Assembly (NCBI RefSeq): GCF_026153355.1
Contig: NZ_CP110636.1
Coordinates: forward strand, 5,456,001 to 5,520,000
Direction of reading: 5' to 3'
DNA: 64,000 bases
Source: Streptomyces endophytica
GTDB taxonomy: Bacteria > Actinomycetota > Actinomycetes > Streptomycetales > Streptomycetaceae
Part shown: positions 7,192 to 15,953 of the stretch, in pieces
Layout: each line of letters opens with the position of its first letter
Position numbering within the stretch: position 1 is the first letter of the stretch
Program-made: the position numbers and the translations under genes
The notes under the pieces: generated by a model
Database searches by the model: none
What the model was told of the DNA's origin: nothing
The model's input: the letters and a program-made list of their open reading frames with translations, nothing else

Positions 7192-8424
7192 TCAGCGCAC
7201 CGAGGCGGCCGGCGGGCGTTCGCGCAGGGCTCCGTAGGCGAGGAAGTACGCCGGCACCCGGTTCAACCACCGGGAGCGGGTGAGCAGTTCGGCCAGCCGC
7301 TCGGTGCGCCGCGGATGGCCGGACGGGGGCCGGCCGGTCAGCACCGGCTCGATGACCCGGGCGTGCGCCACCCGTTGCAGATCTTGGGTGAGCACCGTCG
7401 TCGGCCACCGGCGGCGCTGGACGCCGCGGACGTCCGACAGGCCCACCGTCCCGGCGCGCAGCGGTTCGACGAGGTAGCGGGCGGCGGCCACCGCGTCCTC
7501 GACGGCGAGGTTGATGCCGATGCCGAAGACCGGTGACATCGCGTGCGCGGCGTCACCGATGCACAGCAGCCCCGGCCGGTGCCAGCGCCGCAGCCGGTCG
7601 AGGCGCACATCGAGGAGTTTGACCTCGTCCCAGGACCGCACGGCGTGCGCCCGGTCGGCGAGCCAGGGAACGGCGGCGGTGAACTGGTCCATGAACGCGT
7701 CGAGGCCGGCGGCACGGCGTTCGGTGTCGGTCCCCTTGGGGATCAGCCCGGCGCACTGCCAGTAGTCGCCACGGTCGATCATGGCGGTGAGGAAGCGGTC
7801 GCCGACGCCGCCCACGAGCCCGTGCGGATCGCCGTCCCGCCGCGGCAGCCGGAACCACCAGGCGTCCATCGGGCAGGCGAACTCCTCACGTCCCAGTTCG
7901 GGCAGCGTCCGGGCCAGCGAGCCGCGGCCGTCGCAGGCCACGGTGAGGGTGGCCCGCAGCTCCCCGGTGCGTCCGTCGGACGTGCGGTACCGCACCCCGG
8001 ACACCCGCCCCCCTTCCATGAGGAACGACGTCGCCTCCGTACTCATACGGACGGAGAACGACGGCTCCTGCCGGGCCTCGTCGGCCAGGAGGTCGAGGAG
8101 GTCCCACTGCGGCACCATCGCGATGTAGTTGAATTTGCCCGGCAGTGACCCGATGTCGCCGACGGTGACCAGCGAACGGCCAGGCCCGAGCGGCAGCTGA
8201 ACGCTCGTCACCCGCCGCTGCGGCAGGGCCGCGAACCGCTTGCCCAGGCCGAGGTCGTCCAGCAGCGCCAGCGTCGAGGGGTGCACGGTGTCGCCGCGGA
8301 AGTCGCGCAGGAAGTCGCCGTGCTTCTCCAGGACGGTGACCTCCACGCCGGCCCGGGCCAGCAGCAGGCCGAGGACCATTCCGGCGGGCCCGCCGCCCAC
8401 CACACAGCACGTGGTCCGTTCCAT
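7192..8424 (-). CDS. FAD-dependent oxidoreductase/monooxygenase
   Basis: 410 residues with the N-terminal FAD motif GGGPAG, a DG-type motif VACDGRGSLAR and the GD motif CIGDAAHAMSPVFGIG, so a class A flavin monooxygenase-like protein of the UbiH/PHBH-related type. I chose ATG 8424 because AAGGAG lies about 8 bases upstream; an open frame continues 12 codons further. The last 30 residues (RERPPAASVR end) follow a typical C-terminal helix. No partner enzyme is adjacent, so the substrate is unknown. The next gene upstream is a secreted protein on the same strand 174 bp away, which suggests a separate promoter. Confidence 0.85.
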   Translation of the reverse strand: MERTTCCVVGGGPAGMVLGLLLARAGVEVTVLEKHGDFLRDFRGDTVHPSTLALLDDLGLGKRFAALPQRRVTSVQLPLGPGRSLVTVGDIGSLPGKFNYIAMVPQWDLLDLLADEARQEPSFSVRMSTEATSFLMEGGRVSGVRYRTSDGRTGELRATLTVACDGRGSLARTLPELGREEFACPMDAWWFRLPRRDGDPHGLVGGVGDRFLTAMIDRGDYWQCAGLIPKGTDTERRAAGLDAFMDQFTAAVPWLADRAHAVRSWDEVKLLDVRLDRLRRWHRPGLLCIGDAAHAMSPVFGIGINLAVEDAVAAARYLVEPLRAGTVGLSDVRGVQRRRWPTTVLTQDLQRVAHARVIEPVLTGRPPSGHPRRTERLAELLTRSRWLNRVPAYFLAYGALRERPPAASVR

Positions 8425-8598
8425 CGCCAGCTCCTTCCGCGGAATTCCCGGGTCCGCCACACCCGCACCAGGCTGCGCACGGGCATCGGCACAGGCATAT
8501 ATGCCCGGACGCCCCGGTGGCCAGACCCGGGGCCGGGCCGGCCCCGGGGTCCGCTGTGCCGGAGCGTGGTTTACCGCTTCACCGCAGGAGGCCGCGGC

Positions 8599-9174
8599 TC
8601 ACCAGGTGTGGGCGACGTCCACGATCAGCTGGTTGCCGGACTGCTGCACCCGGAACGGCAGCTTGGCCCGCACGCCGAGGCCGATCTGCGTCTGGCCCTC
8701 GAAGCTCGCCCCGAAGCGGGTGTCCTTGAAGGTCCGGTATCCGCTGATGTTCACGCCCGGCAGCGGCTTGCCGGCCGTCCCGGTGTAGGTCTGCTTGCCG
8801 GTCGCCGGGTCGTAGCTCGGGGCGGAGACGTAGACCTGCAGGATGGCACCGCCCTGGACCGGTATCTGCTCGCCGGAGCCGTCCTGGTGGAAGGCGTCGA
8901 CATAGCCGACGTGGTAGCCGACCTTGCCGGTGGCGCCGCCGATGTCGAAGACCATGCGGTCGTAGCAGGTGTTCTGGCTGGTGGTGATGTTCTTCAACGG
9001 CTGGGCGTTCGCCTCGGTCGCGGTCTTGTCGAGGCTCCCCCAGTTCGTCGTGCAGGCGGTGACCGTGCCGTGCGTGCCCACCGGGCCGGTCGCGGCGCCG
9101 GCCATTCCGGCCGTCCCGAGCACCCCGGCGCCCGTCAGGACGACCACCGTGGCCGCTGTCGCCAACCGTCGCAT
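8599..9174 (-). CDS. Secreted AMIN-like domain protein
   Basis: 191 residues with a clear signal peptide (MRRLATAATVVVLTGAG, cleavage after GMAGAA). The mature part holds CYDRMVFDIGG, GYHVGYVD, VQGGAILQVYV and GLGVRAKLPFRV, the pattern of the actinobacterial AMIN-like domain, a beta-rich extracellular fold sometimes found with cell wall hydrolases. I chose the ATG at 9174 with GGGGGCAG before it; a TTG four codons upstream is less likely. Function unknown. Two cysteines in the mature protein could form a disulfide. Confidence 0.8.
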   Translation of the reverse strand: MRRLATAATVVVLTGAGVLGTAGMAGAATGPVGTHGTVTACTTNWGSLDKTATEANAQPLKNITTSQNTCYDRMVFDIGGATGKVGYHVGYVDAFHQDGSGEQIPVQGGAILQVYVSAPSYDPATGKQTYTGTAGKPLPGVNISGYRTFKDTRFGASFEGQTQIGLGVRAKLPFRVQQSGNQLIVDVAHTW

Positions 9175-9345
9175 TTCTGCCCCCAAAGGAAGGTGATGGA
9201 TGAAGTCCGCGCGGTAGGACCGACGGGACGGCGCGGACGTTGCCCCGGGGACGCATTCCGGTCAGCGCGCGGCGGAAGTTGTCGTGAAAACGGGGTCGCC
9301 GGCCGGGTGCGGGGCCGTGTCGCGGGGCATCGGACGGGCCGCCGG

Positions 9346-9972
9346 TCAGCGCACGCCGTGCGGCCGGAACTGGATGCTGATCCGCGGTCCGGCCGCCCGG
9401 GTGCTCTTGGGTATGGCGTGCTCCCACGTCCGCTGGCAGGAGCCGCCCATGACGATCAGATCGCCGTGCCCGAGCGGCCGCCGTACGGTGCTGCCGCCGC
9501 GGCGCGGCCGGAGCAGCAGGTCCCGGGGCGCGCCCACGGACAGGATGGCGACCATGGTGTCCGCCCGGCGGTCGCGGCCGGTGCGATCGCCGTGCCAGGC
9601 CACGCTGTCCCGGCCGTCGCGGTAGTAGCAGAGCCCGGCCGTGGTGAACGGTTCGCCCAGTTCGTCTGCGTAGTGGGCGCAGAGCGCCGCCCTGGCCTCG
9701 GTGAGGACGGGGTGCGGCAGGGGGTCGTCGGCCTGGTAGAAGGCGAGCAGCCGCGGGACGTCCACGACATGGTCGTACATCTGGCGGCGCTCGGCCTGCC
9801 AGGGAACGTCCGCGGCGAGCCGTACGAACAGCGCGTCCGCGCCGCTCAGCCAGCCGGGCAGCAGATCGATCCAGGCCCCGTCACCGAGCTCGGTCCGGCG
9901 TATGCCGCGCAGCGGGCCGAGACGGATCTCGTCGGTCTGGTCGAAGAGCGAGCCCTGGAGTTGCGTGCCCAT
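9346..9972 (-). CDS. AlkB-like 2-oxoglutarate/Fe(II) dioxygenase
   Basis: 208 residues, the usual size of bacterial AlkB homologues. Iron ligands are visible as H127 and D129 in WHGDR and H185 in WEHAIPK, and the 2-oxoglutarate arginine as R197 in PRISIQFR. The family repairs alkylated bases by oxidative demethylation, and streptomycete genomes carry extra AlkB-like paralogues whose nucleic acid substrate is not established. Start is ATG 9972; the GGAGG sits very close to it, so a short leader or an alternative start cannot be excluded. Confidence 0.9.
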   Translation of the reverse strand: MGTQLQGSLFDQTDEIRLGPLRGIRRTELGDGAWIDLLPGWLSGADALFVRLAADVPWQAERRQMYDHVVDVPRLLAFYQADDPLPHPVLTEARAALCAHYADELGEPFTTAGLCYYRDGRDSVAWHGDRTGRDRRADTMVAILSVGAPRDLLLRPRRGGSTVRRPLGHGDLIVMGGSCQRTWEHAIPKSTRAAGPRISIQFRPHGVR

Positions 9973-10032
9973 GCCTCCAGCGTACCGAGAGATTCGAAAA
10001 TCTGTTCTGTCGCCCGTCCGGCAGGTCGCCGG

Positions 10033-10431
10033 TCAGGGCTCCGCGGTCGCCGCCCGGGTCCGCTCGTCCGCGTCCGCCAGCCAGAAGTACACCGGCGGCA
10101 GCACGAGCTCCAGGACGGTCAACGGGACCTGGAACCACTGCGGCGGACCGTGCACCGCCAGCGAGAGCAGCCGGCCGATCCCGCCGAGCAGGAAGATCCC
10201 GGCGAGCGCGCGCACCGCCTTCGCCGGGATCGGTGACTGCCGGGCCGCCCAGATCCAGGCCAGTCCGTACCCGAGGAAGATCGCGTTGTAGAACCGCTCC
10301 CGGCTGTCCACCGTCGCACCGGCCGATCCCTCGCCCGGCACCGAGGCGATGCCCAGCACGAGGTGGAACGCCCCGATCGCCACACAGGCGATTCCCATGG
10401 CCCACACCAGCCACCTGAGCACTCGATCCAT
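10033..10431 (-). CDS. DUF4345-type small membrane protein
   Basis: 132 residues with four hydrophobic helices: about 5-28 (WLVWAMGIACVAIGAFHLVLG), 48-64 (IFLGYGLAWIWAA), 72-92 and 100-120. The segment ERFYNAIFLGYGLAWIW between the first two helices resembles the signature of DUF4345 membrane proteins. Function unknown. It is in line with the TPR-protein gene upstream (11854-10460) with a 28-bp gap, so the two may be one operon. Confidence 0.7.
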   Translation of the reverse strand: MDRVLRWLVWAMGIACVAIGAFHLVLGIASVPGEGSAGATVDSRERFYNAIFLGYGLAWIWAARQSPIPAKAVRALAGIFLLGGIGRLLSLAVHGPPQWFQVPLTVLELVLPPVYFWLADADERTRAATAEP

Positions 10432-10459
10432 GACCGTTACCCCCTTCGTCCCGTGCGGC

Positions 10460-11854
10460 TCAGGCCGTGGCCTGGTCGGTGGCGCGCCGGCGCGCGGCGG
10501 TGGCCCCGGCGGGGTCGCCGAGCAGGTCGGCGAGCCGGGCCTTGGCGGACCAGTTGTACGGGCAGACCGGGCGCAGGTTGGCGCGTTCGCTGAGCAGGGT
10601 GCGGGCCAGGTCCGTCCGGCCCGCGTGGAGGGCGGCCTCGACGAGGGTGCGCTGGATCGCGTCCCGCTGGGCGTGGCTGCCGCCGAAGTCGTTGAGGCGG
10701 TGGCGGACGGGCAGCAGGTGCTCGACGGCCGCGGCGTGGTCGTGCCGGCCGTAGGCGATCAGGGCGCGGCAGACCGGCAGGCCGATCTCCGCGGTCATCC
10801 ACCGGTTGGAAACCACGGGGGCCGAAGTCACCCAGTTCTCCCGGTCCTTGACGAGGCGCTCCGCCCGGTCGATGCGGTCGGCGCCGACGTAGGCCATGAC
10901 GGCATGGGCGTCGTTGAAGGCGTAGTGCGGACCGTCGGCCCGGCGCTCCCAGGCGTCGGCGAGCCGGGCCCAGCGGGTGCCCTGGTCGTCGCCGGCCAGA
11001 TGGAGCCGCCACAACAGGGCGGCGGCGTCCAGCAGTTCCATCGCCGCGCCCGGGGACCCCTCGCGGTGCAGGGCCGCGTCGTAGATCTCCAGGACCCGGG
11101 CGGTGTTGCCGGTCTCCAGGGTGAAGAGGGCGTAGTGCCACCAGTTGTGGACGGTGAGGAGGGTGTCGCCGGACCAGTCGCCGGTGCGGTCGTCCAGGAA
11201 GCGGATGCCGTCGGTGAAGCGTCCGCGCATCTCGTAGGTGTGCGCGACGCCGTGGATGCCCCAGACGTCGTTCGGGTGCTGCGCGAGGGCGGCCAGACCG
11301 GTCTCCTCCGCGCGTTCGTAGTGGCCGGACTCCTCCAGGCCGAAGGCGTACATGCCGAGCAGCGGTCCGTGGTGCGGATCGTGTGTGTCCCAGGCGTCCA
11401 GGGCCCCGCCGACCCGGTCGCGCAGCCGCTGGGCGTCGCCGGTGAGGAAGTCGTGCTGGTGCCCGGCGATGAGGGCGAGCACGTCGCGGGGGAAGGCCAC
11501 GGTGAGGTCGCCGAGGATGCGCCCGGCCCCGTGCAGATCGCCGTCCAGCCAGGTCGTCGCGGCGGCGAGGTGCATCCGCTCACGGGGCGTCAGTTTCCCC
11601 TCGTCCAGGTCGGCGAGGAAGCCGTGGAAGGCCGTGCGGGCCTCCGCCGCGTCCTTCTCCTCGGTGCCGAGCACGCCCAGATACGCGGCGAGGGCCCGGC
11701 CCATGACCGACCGCGGCGAGTCGGCGAGCACGGCCCGGGCCGAGTCCACCACCCGCGGCCGGAAGAAGAGCAGGTCGTCCAGCGCCTGTTCGTAGTGGCC
11801 GAGGGCTTCGGAACTGGTGTCGCTCATCACGTGCCCGTGGCGGTCCGTGGTCAT
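10460..11854 (-). CDS. Tetratricopeptide (TTC38-like) protein
   Basis: 464 residues built from helical hairpins, with segments such as HPNDVWGIHGVAHTYEMRG and LLTVHNWWHYALFTLE that match the tetratricopeptide-repeat protein 38 family known in bacteria and animals. No catalytic motif or membrane segment is seen, so it is a soluble helical protein of unknown role. Start chosen at ATG 11854 with AGGAG close upstream; an internal ATG ten codons later is possible. Likely co-transcribed with the small membrane protein downstream. Confidence 0.75.
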   Translation of the reverse strand: MTTDRHGHVMSDTSSEALGHYEQALDDLLFFRPRVVDSARAVLADSPRSVMGRALAAYLGVLGTEEKDAAEARTAFHGFLADLDEGKLTPRERMHLAAATTWLDGDLHGAGRILGDLTVAFPRDVLALIAGHQHDFLTGDAQRLRDRVGGALDAWDTHDPHHGPLLGMYAFGLEESGHYERAEETGLAALAQHPNDVWGIHGVAHTYEMRGRFTDGIRFLDDRTGDWSGDTLLTVHNWWHYALFTLETGNTARVLEIYDAALHREGSPGAAMELLDAAALLWRLHLAGDDQGTRWARLADAWERRADGPHYAFNDAHAVMAYVGADRIDRAERLVKDRENWVTSAPVVSNRWMTAEIGLPVCRALIAYGRHDHAAAVEHLLPVRHRLNDFGGSHAQRDAIQRTLVEAALHAGRTDLARTLLSERANLRPVCPYNWSAKARLADLLGDPAGATAARRRATDQATA

Positions 11855-12006
11855 GGAGGGCTCCTGGTGCCGGGAACATCGTCGCTGATGACCATCGTCC
11901 CCGGCGCGGACCCGGTTCAGCAGGCGCTTCGCCCGGAACTGGCCGAATCGGCCCAGCCGGGGCGTTCCGGGGACCTTCCGGAAACGCTGCGGGAGGGGAC
12001 CGGGAG

Positions 12007-12037
12007 AATGACCGTGCGCACGGGCGTGCGGGTCATT
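12007..12037. promoter_or_regulatory. Imperfect inverted repeat upstream of the hydrolase
   Basis: AATGACC at 12007-12013 and GGTCATT at 12031-12037 form 7-bp arms around a GC-rich centre, 57-87 bp before the GTG start at 12094. It may be an operator or part of the promoter. Nothing else ties it to a named regulator. Confidence 0.35.
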
Positions 12038-12093
12038 CCGTACGCACCGTGTGGCGCGACATGGGCAAGAGGAACGCTGCGAGGGAGCAGGTT

Positions 12094-12893
12094 GTGCGAA
12101 GTGCCACGGTGACGCCCGGGGGCGACCGGATGCGGTGGGTGGAGCTGCCGGGGGCCGAGCCCTGCCGGGTGTACGTGCACGGGCTCGGCGCCGCGTCGCT
12201 CCCGTACTTCACCGAGGTGGCGGTGCACCCCCAACTGGCCGGCCGCCGCTCCCTGCTCGTCGATCTGCTCGGGCACGGCATCAGCGACCGCCCCACGGAC
12301 TTCGACTACACCCTGGAAGCGCACGCCGATGCCCTGGCCGCCGCCCTGGAGTCGGCCGGGGTCGCCGGGGCCGAGCTGATCGCGCACAGCATGGGCGGTT
12401 CGGTGGCGATCGTCCTGGCCGCCCGGCATCCGCGGCTGGTGTCCCGCCTGGTGCTCGTCGACGCCAACCTCGATCCGCTCACGCCGGCGCCCGGGGCCGG
12501 CGGCAGCCGCGGCATCGCCGCGTACTCCGAGGAGGAGTTCCGCTCCGGCGGCTGGGCGGAGGTCGGCGAGCGGGCCGGGGCGCACTGGTGGTCCACCATG
12601 CGCCTGGCCGGCCGGGAGGCGCTGCACCGCAGCGCCGTCCACCTCGTACGCGGCACCTCGCCGACCCTGCGGGAGCTGCTGCTGGAGCTGGCGGTCCCGC
12701 GTACCTACCTGCTCCCGGAGGCCGACGGTCCGCTCCCCGGCGCCGACGCCCTCGTCCGGGCGGGGTACAGGTCGTGGCCGTCCCGGACTGCGGGCACAAC
12801 ATCATGCTCGACAATCCGGCGGGCTTCGTACGGGCCACCGCGGCGGCCCTCACGCCACCCAGTGGGGCCGACGGGCGGCGGACCGGACCGTGA
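12094..12893 (+). pseudogene. Alpha/beta hydrolase, frameshifted near the 3' end
   Basis: The protein would be about 266 residues. It starts at GTG 12094 with GGGAG upstream and shows the oxyanion strand HGLG, DLLGHG, the nucleophile elbow AHSMGG and VDANLD. At 12762-12765 the frame breaks: after ADALVRAG the homologous end VQVVAVPDCGHNIMLDNP (with the catalytic His in GHN) lies in another frame. One more G in the run at 12762 would restore it. The 3' end overlaps the convergent MocR gene by 44 bp. Esterase or epoxide-hydrolase-like, substrate unknown. It may be intact in the living strain if the missing G is a read error. Confidence 0.8.
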
Positions 12894-14337
12894 GGTCGTC
12901 GGCGAGGGCGGTGGCCATGCGCTGCACCGCCTCGCGCAGGGTGTCCGCCGGCGTGGTGTAGGGAATGCGCAGGCGCTGTTCGAAGAGGCCCGGGTCGGTG
13001 GCGAAGTAGGCACCGCTCTCGATCCGCACACCGTGCTCCAGCGCCCGTTCCGCCAGCGCCGAGGCGACCGGCTCGCCCAGGTCGACCCAGAGCGACAGCC
13101 CGCCGGGCGGCAGCCGCCAGGTCCACTGCGGGGTGTGCTCGGCCAGGGCCGCGGCGAGGGCGGCGCGTTGCCGGCGCAGCTGTTCCAGGCGGGCCGGCAG
13201 CAGGTCCCCGGCCTGCGCCAGCAGGGTGAGGGCCAGCAGCTGGTCCACGACGGAACCGCCCATGTCGGTGGCGACGCGCTGGCCGGCGAGTTCGGTGACG
13301 AGCCGGGCGGGGGCCCGCAGCCAGCCGATGCGCAGCCCTCCCCAGTGGGTCTTGCTCATCGAGCCGATGGTGATGACCTGCCCGGTGCCGCCAGGGGTGG
13401 CGTGCGAGGCGAACGGCGGCGGGGCGGGGACGTCGAGGGCGAGGTCGGCCAGGGTCTCGTCGATGACCAGCCAGGTGCCGGAGCGCGCCGCCGCGCGCAG
13501 GGTGCGGACGCGTTCCCGCTCGGGCATCAGGAAGCCGGTCGGGTTGTGGAAGTCCGGTATCAGATAGGCCAGTTGGGGCACGACCTGGCGCAGGGTGGAC
13601 TCGATGATCTCGATGTCCCAGCCCTCGTCCGTCACCGGGACCGACACGGTACGGAGCTGGGCGCGGCGCAGGGCCTCCAGGGCGTTCGGGTAGGACGGGT
13701 TCTCCACCATGACCCGGTCGCCGGGGCGGCAGAGCAGTCCGATGACGAGGGTGAGGGCGTGCTGGGCGCCGGAGGTCACCAGGATCTGTTCGGGGAGGGT
13801 GGGCAGGCCGCGCCGGGTGAAGCGTTCGGCGACGGCGGCGCGCAGGTCGGGCAGGCCGTAGGGGTGGTAGCCGGGGGTGGGGGCGTGCTCGGCCAGTTGC
13901 GGGGCGACCTGGGTGAGGGCGTCGACGAGCGTCTGCTGCGGCAGCCCCGGGGCGGCTCTGGCCAGGTCGATCGCGGTGTCCTGCGGGCCGATGAGCCGTG
14001 AAATGCCGCGCGGGGTACGGCCCTCGGGCAGGTCCGTCCAGGTGCCGGAGCCCTGCCGGCTGTGCGCGTAGCCGCTCTCGCGCAGCAGGTCGTACACGGC
14101 GGTGATGGTGGTCCGGCTCGTGCCGAGTGCGACGGCCAGTTCCCGCTCGGCGGGGAGGGTGGCGTGCAGCGCGATGCGGCCGTCGAGGATCAACGTGCTG
14201 AGGGCCTGGGCGAGATGGCGGTAGGCGGGCCGGGCCCCCGCCGGGTCGGGCAGCAACGCGGCGAGCTGCCGGGCCCCCACGGTCCGGCCCGGGCGGGGGG
14301 CCCGGCCCGCGGGCCGGGACGGAGCTGCGTCCACCAC
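12850..14337 (-). CDS. MocR-type PLP-dependent transcriptional regulator
   Basis: 495 residues: an N-terminal GntR winged helix at about 36-100 (LPAERELAVALGTSRTTITA) joined to a fold-type I aminotransferase-like domain. PLP-site residues are visible: N265 in PDFHNPTG, D293 in VIDETLADL and the Schiff-base lysine K329 in SMSK. MocR proteins sense PLP or an amino-compound through this domain and regulate the neighbouring gene. The GTG at 14337 is preceded by AGGAG. It is divergent from a YczE-family membrane protein gene, a pairing seen repeatedly in actinobacteria, and the intergenic region carries its probable operator (14349-14401). Confidence 0.93.
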   Translation of the reverse strand: MVDAAPSRPAGRAPRPGRTVGARQLAALLPDPAGARPAYRHLAQALSTLILDGRIALHATLPAERELAVALGTSRTTITAVYDLLRESGYAHSRQGSGTWTDLPEGRTPRGISRLIGPQDTAIDLARAAPGLPQQTLVDALTQVAPQLAEHAPTPGYHPYGLPDLRAAVAERFTRRGLPTLPEQILVTSGAQHALTLVIGLLCRPGDRVMVENPSYPNALEALRRAQLRTVSVPVTDEGWDIEIIESTLRQVVPQLAYLIPDFHNPTGFLMPERERVRTLRAAARSGTWLVIDETLADLALDVPAPPPFASHATPGGTGQVITIGSMSKTHWGGLRIGWLRAPARLVTELAGQRVATDMGGSVVDQLLALTLLAQAGDLLPARLEQLRRQRAALAAALAEHTPQWTWRLPPGGLSLWVDLGEPVASALAERALEHGVRIESGAYFATDPGLFEQRLRIPYTTPADTLREAVQRMATALADDLTVRSAARRPHWVA

Positions 14338-14348
14338 ACCATTCTCCT

Positions 14349-14401
14349 GTGATTGGCCGTGTTGTCCGGGCCAATCACTCTACAGAGTGGCCGCATTGGC
14401 C
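14349..14401. promoter_or_regulatory. Probable MocR operator
   Basis: GTGATTGGCC at 14349-14358 and GGCCAATCAC at 14369-14378 are perfect 10-bp inverted arms with a 10-bp spacer. A third half site ATTGGCC is at 14395-14401, in direct orientation to the first. The site begins 12 bp upstream of the mocR start codon, where binding would block its own transcription and act on the divergent membrane-protein promoter. Confidence 0.75.
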
Positions 14402-14437
14402 TGGAACGCGGGCCGGAAGGCAACTGTGCAGACGGAG

Positions 14438-14469
14438 GTGACGCCGTACGTGGAGACGTACGGCGTCAC
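14438..14469. promoter_or_regulatory. Perfect 14-bp palindrome/hairpin before the YczE gene
   Basis: GTGACGCCGTACGT (14438-14451) and ACGTACGGCGTCAC (14456-14469) are exact reverse complements around GGAG. It ends 22 bp before the ATG at 14492. It could be an operator for a dimeric repressor or a hairpin in the mRNA leader next to the ribosome binding site. Confidence 0.7.
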
Positions 14470-14491
14470 GTACGGCAGGAGGCAACCGCCC

Positions 14492-15310
14492 ATGCGGCAG
14501 GACATCACCACGACGGACCGGGATCGTCGCCCCCGGAAGGCCCCGGTGCCCGCCCCTCCCCCGCTCACCCATCTCCCCCTCGCCGAGCGCCCGTTGCGGC
14601 GGCTGCTCCAACTGTTCGCCGGCCTCACCCTCTACGGATGCAGCCTCTCGCTCATGGTGCGGGCCGGACTGGGGCTCAGTCCCTGGAGCGTGCTGAACGA
14701 GGGGCTGGCGGAGCGCACCGGCCTGAGCTTCGGCACCCTCACCGGCCTCGTGGGGGCGCTCGTCCTGCTCCTGTGGATCCCCCTGCGGCAGCGGCCCACC
14801 TTCGGGACCTTCGCCAACATCGTGGTCCTGGCGGGCTCGTCCGACCTCGGCCTCTGGCTCCTCCCCCGGCACCTCGGGCTCCCCGCCCGGATCGGCCTGC
14901 TCACCGGCGGCGTGCTCCTCAACGCGTTCGCCATCGCCGTCTACGTGGGCGCGCGGTGCGGCCCGGGCCCCCGGGACGGGCTGATGACCGGCGCGTCCGC
15001 AGCCACCGGGCGATCGCTCCGGCTGGTCCGGACGCTGATCGAGATCAGCGTGCTCGTCGTGGGCCGGCTGCTCGGCGGAAGCGTCGGTGCCGGCACCGTG
15101 CTGTACGCGCTCGCGGTCGGCCCGACGACCCAGTTCTTCCTGCCTCGGTTCGCCTACCGGAGCCCCGCCGAAGGCGGCCCGGTCAGTCCGCGGCCGCGCC
15201 GACGCCGTCGCGGCAGTCCGGGTGGCCCCAGCCGTCCGGGTTCTTCGCGATGGGTTCCCCGGCCGCGTACGAGCGTCCGCAGCGGCAGCGGCCGGGGAAC
15301 TTGGCGTTGA
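14492..15310 (+). CDS. YczE/YitT-family membrane protein
   Basis: 272 residues. Five or so hydrophobic helices lie between residues 35 and 205, including LFAGLTLYGCSLSLMVRAGLG and the conserved SPWSVLNEGLA motif, with GPRDGLMTG in the second half. These are marks of the YczE membrane proteins that stand next to MocR regulators. Start taken at ATG 14492 with GGAGG 9 bases upstream; upstream in-frame codons cross the palindrome and are unlikely. The last 60 residues are basic and low in complexity and overlap the 3' end of rnhA by 128 bp on the other strand. Transport substrate unknown. Confidence 0.85.
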   Translation: MRQDITTTDRDRRPRKAPVPAPPPLTHLPLAERPLRRLLQLFAGLTLYGCSLSLMVRAGLGLSPWSVLNEGLAERTGLSFGTLTGLVGALVLLLWIPLRQRPTFGTFANIVVLAGSSDLGLWLLPRHLGLPARIGLLTGGVLLNAFAIAVYVGARCGPGPRDGLMTGASAATGRSLRLVRTLIEISVLVVGRLLGGSVGAGTVLYALAVGPTTQFFLPRFAYRSPAEGGPVSPRPRRRRRGSPGGPSRPGSSRWVPRPRTSVRSGSGRGTWR

Positions 15311-15908
15311 GCGTACGGCCGGAACTCCCGGACGTACGGCGGCGCGGTGTGGAGGCCGTCTTCGCCGTGGGGCCGGCGGTGGCGCGGCGGCGGGTGCCGG
15401 CCGGCCGGGCGCTGTCCGCGGCGGCCGGCGGCTCCGGCGACCCGAGGGCGCTGCCGGCGGCCTCCTGGACGGTCGCGGCCTGGCTGGCGGCGCGGTCGGC
15501 GAAGTCGTTGAGCCGGTCGCCGTCCACCTGGTGCGCGGGCACATAGCGGAATTCCACCGTGCGGCCGGCGAGCAGTTCGTCGATGCGGACGACGAGTTCC
15601 TGGTTGGCGACGGGCTTGCCGGCGGCGGTCTTCCAGCCCTTGCGCTTCCAGCCGGGCAGCCAGGTGGTGACGGCCTTCATCGCGTACTGGGAGTCCATCC
15701 GGATCTCCATCGGCAGGGCCGGGTCGGTGGCCGTGAGCAGGCGTTCCAGCGCCGTGAGCTCCGCGACGTTGTTGGTGGCGGTGCCCAGCGGACCGGCCTC
15801 CCAGCGGACGACGGTCTCCCCGGCATCGGCGAGGACCCAGGCCCAGCCCGCGGGCCCGGGGTTTCCTTTGGAGGCGCCGTCACATGCGGCGATCACGCGT
15901 TCAGCCAT
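15183..15908 (-). CDS. rnhA: Ribonuclease HI with C-terminal extension
   Basis: 241 residues. The first 140 form an RNase HI domain: D in ACDGASKGNPG, E in TNNVAELTALE, D in RMDSQYAMKAV and D in LNDFADRAA give the DEDD catalytic set, and VPAHQVDGDRLND is the usual handle. It removes RNA from RNA-DNA hybrids in the cytoplasm. The remaining 100 residues are a basic linker ending in CRCGRSYAAGEPIAKNPDGW plus two more Cys/His positions, a possible small zinc-binding tail. Start taken at ATG 15908; an open frame goes four codons further. The 3' end overlaps the convergent membrane-protein gene. Confidence 0.9.
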   Translation of the reverse strand: MAERVIAACDGASKGNPGPAGWAWVLADAGETVVRWEAGPLGTATNNVAELTALERLLTATDPALPMEIRMDSQYAMKAVTTWLPGWKRKGWKTAAGKPVANQELVVRIDELLAGRTVEFRYVPAHQVDGDRLNDFADRAASQAATVQEAAGSALGSPEPPAAADSARPAGTRRRATAGPTAKTASTPRRRTSGSSGRTLNAKFPGRCRCGRSYAAGEPIAKNPDGWGHPDCRDGVGAAAD

Positions 15909-15953
15909 GCCCGCGATCATGCCAGGTCAGGGGCCGCGGGGCGAAGTCGCGCA

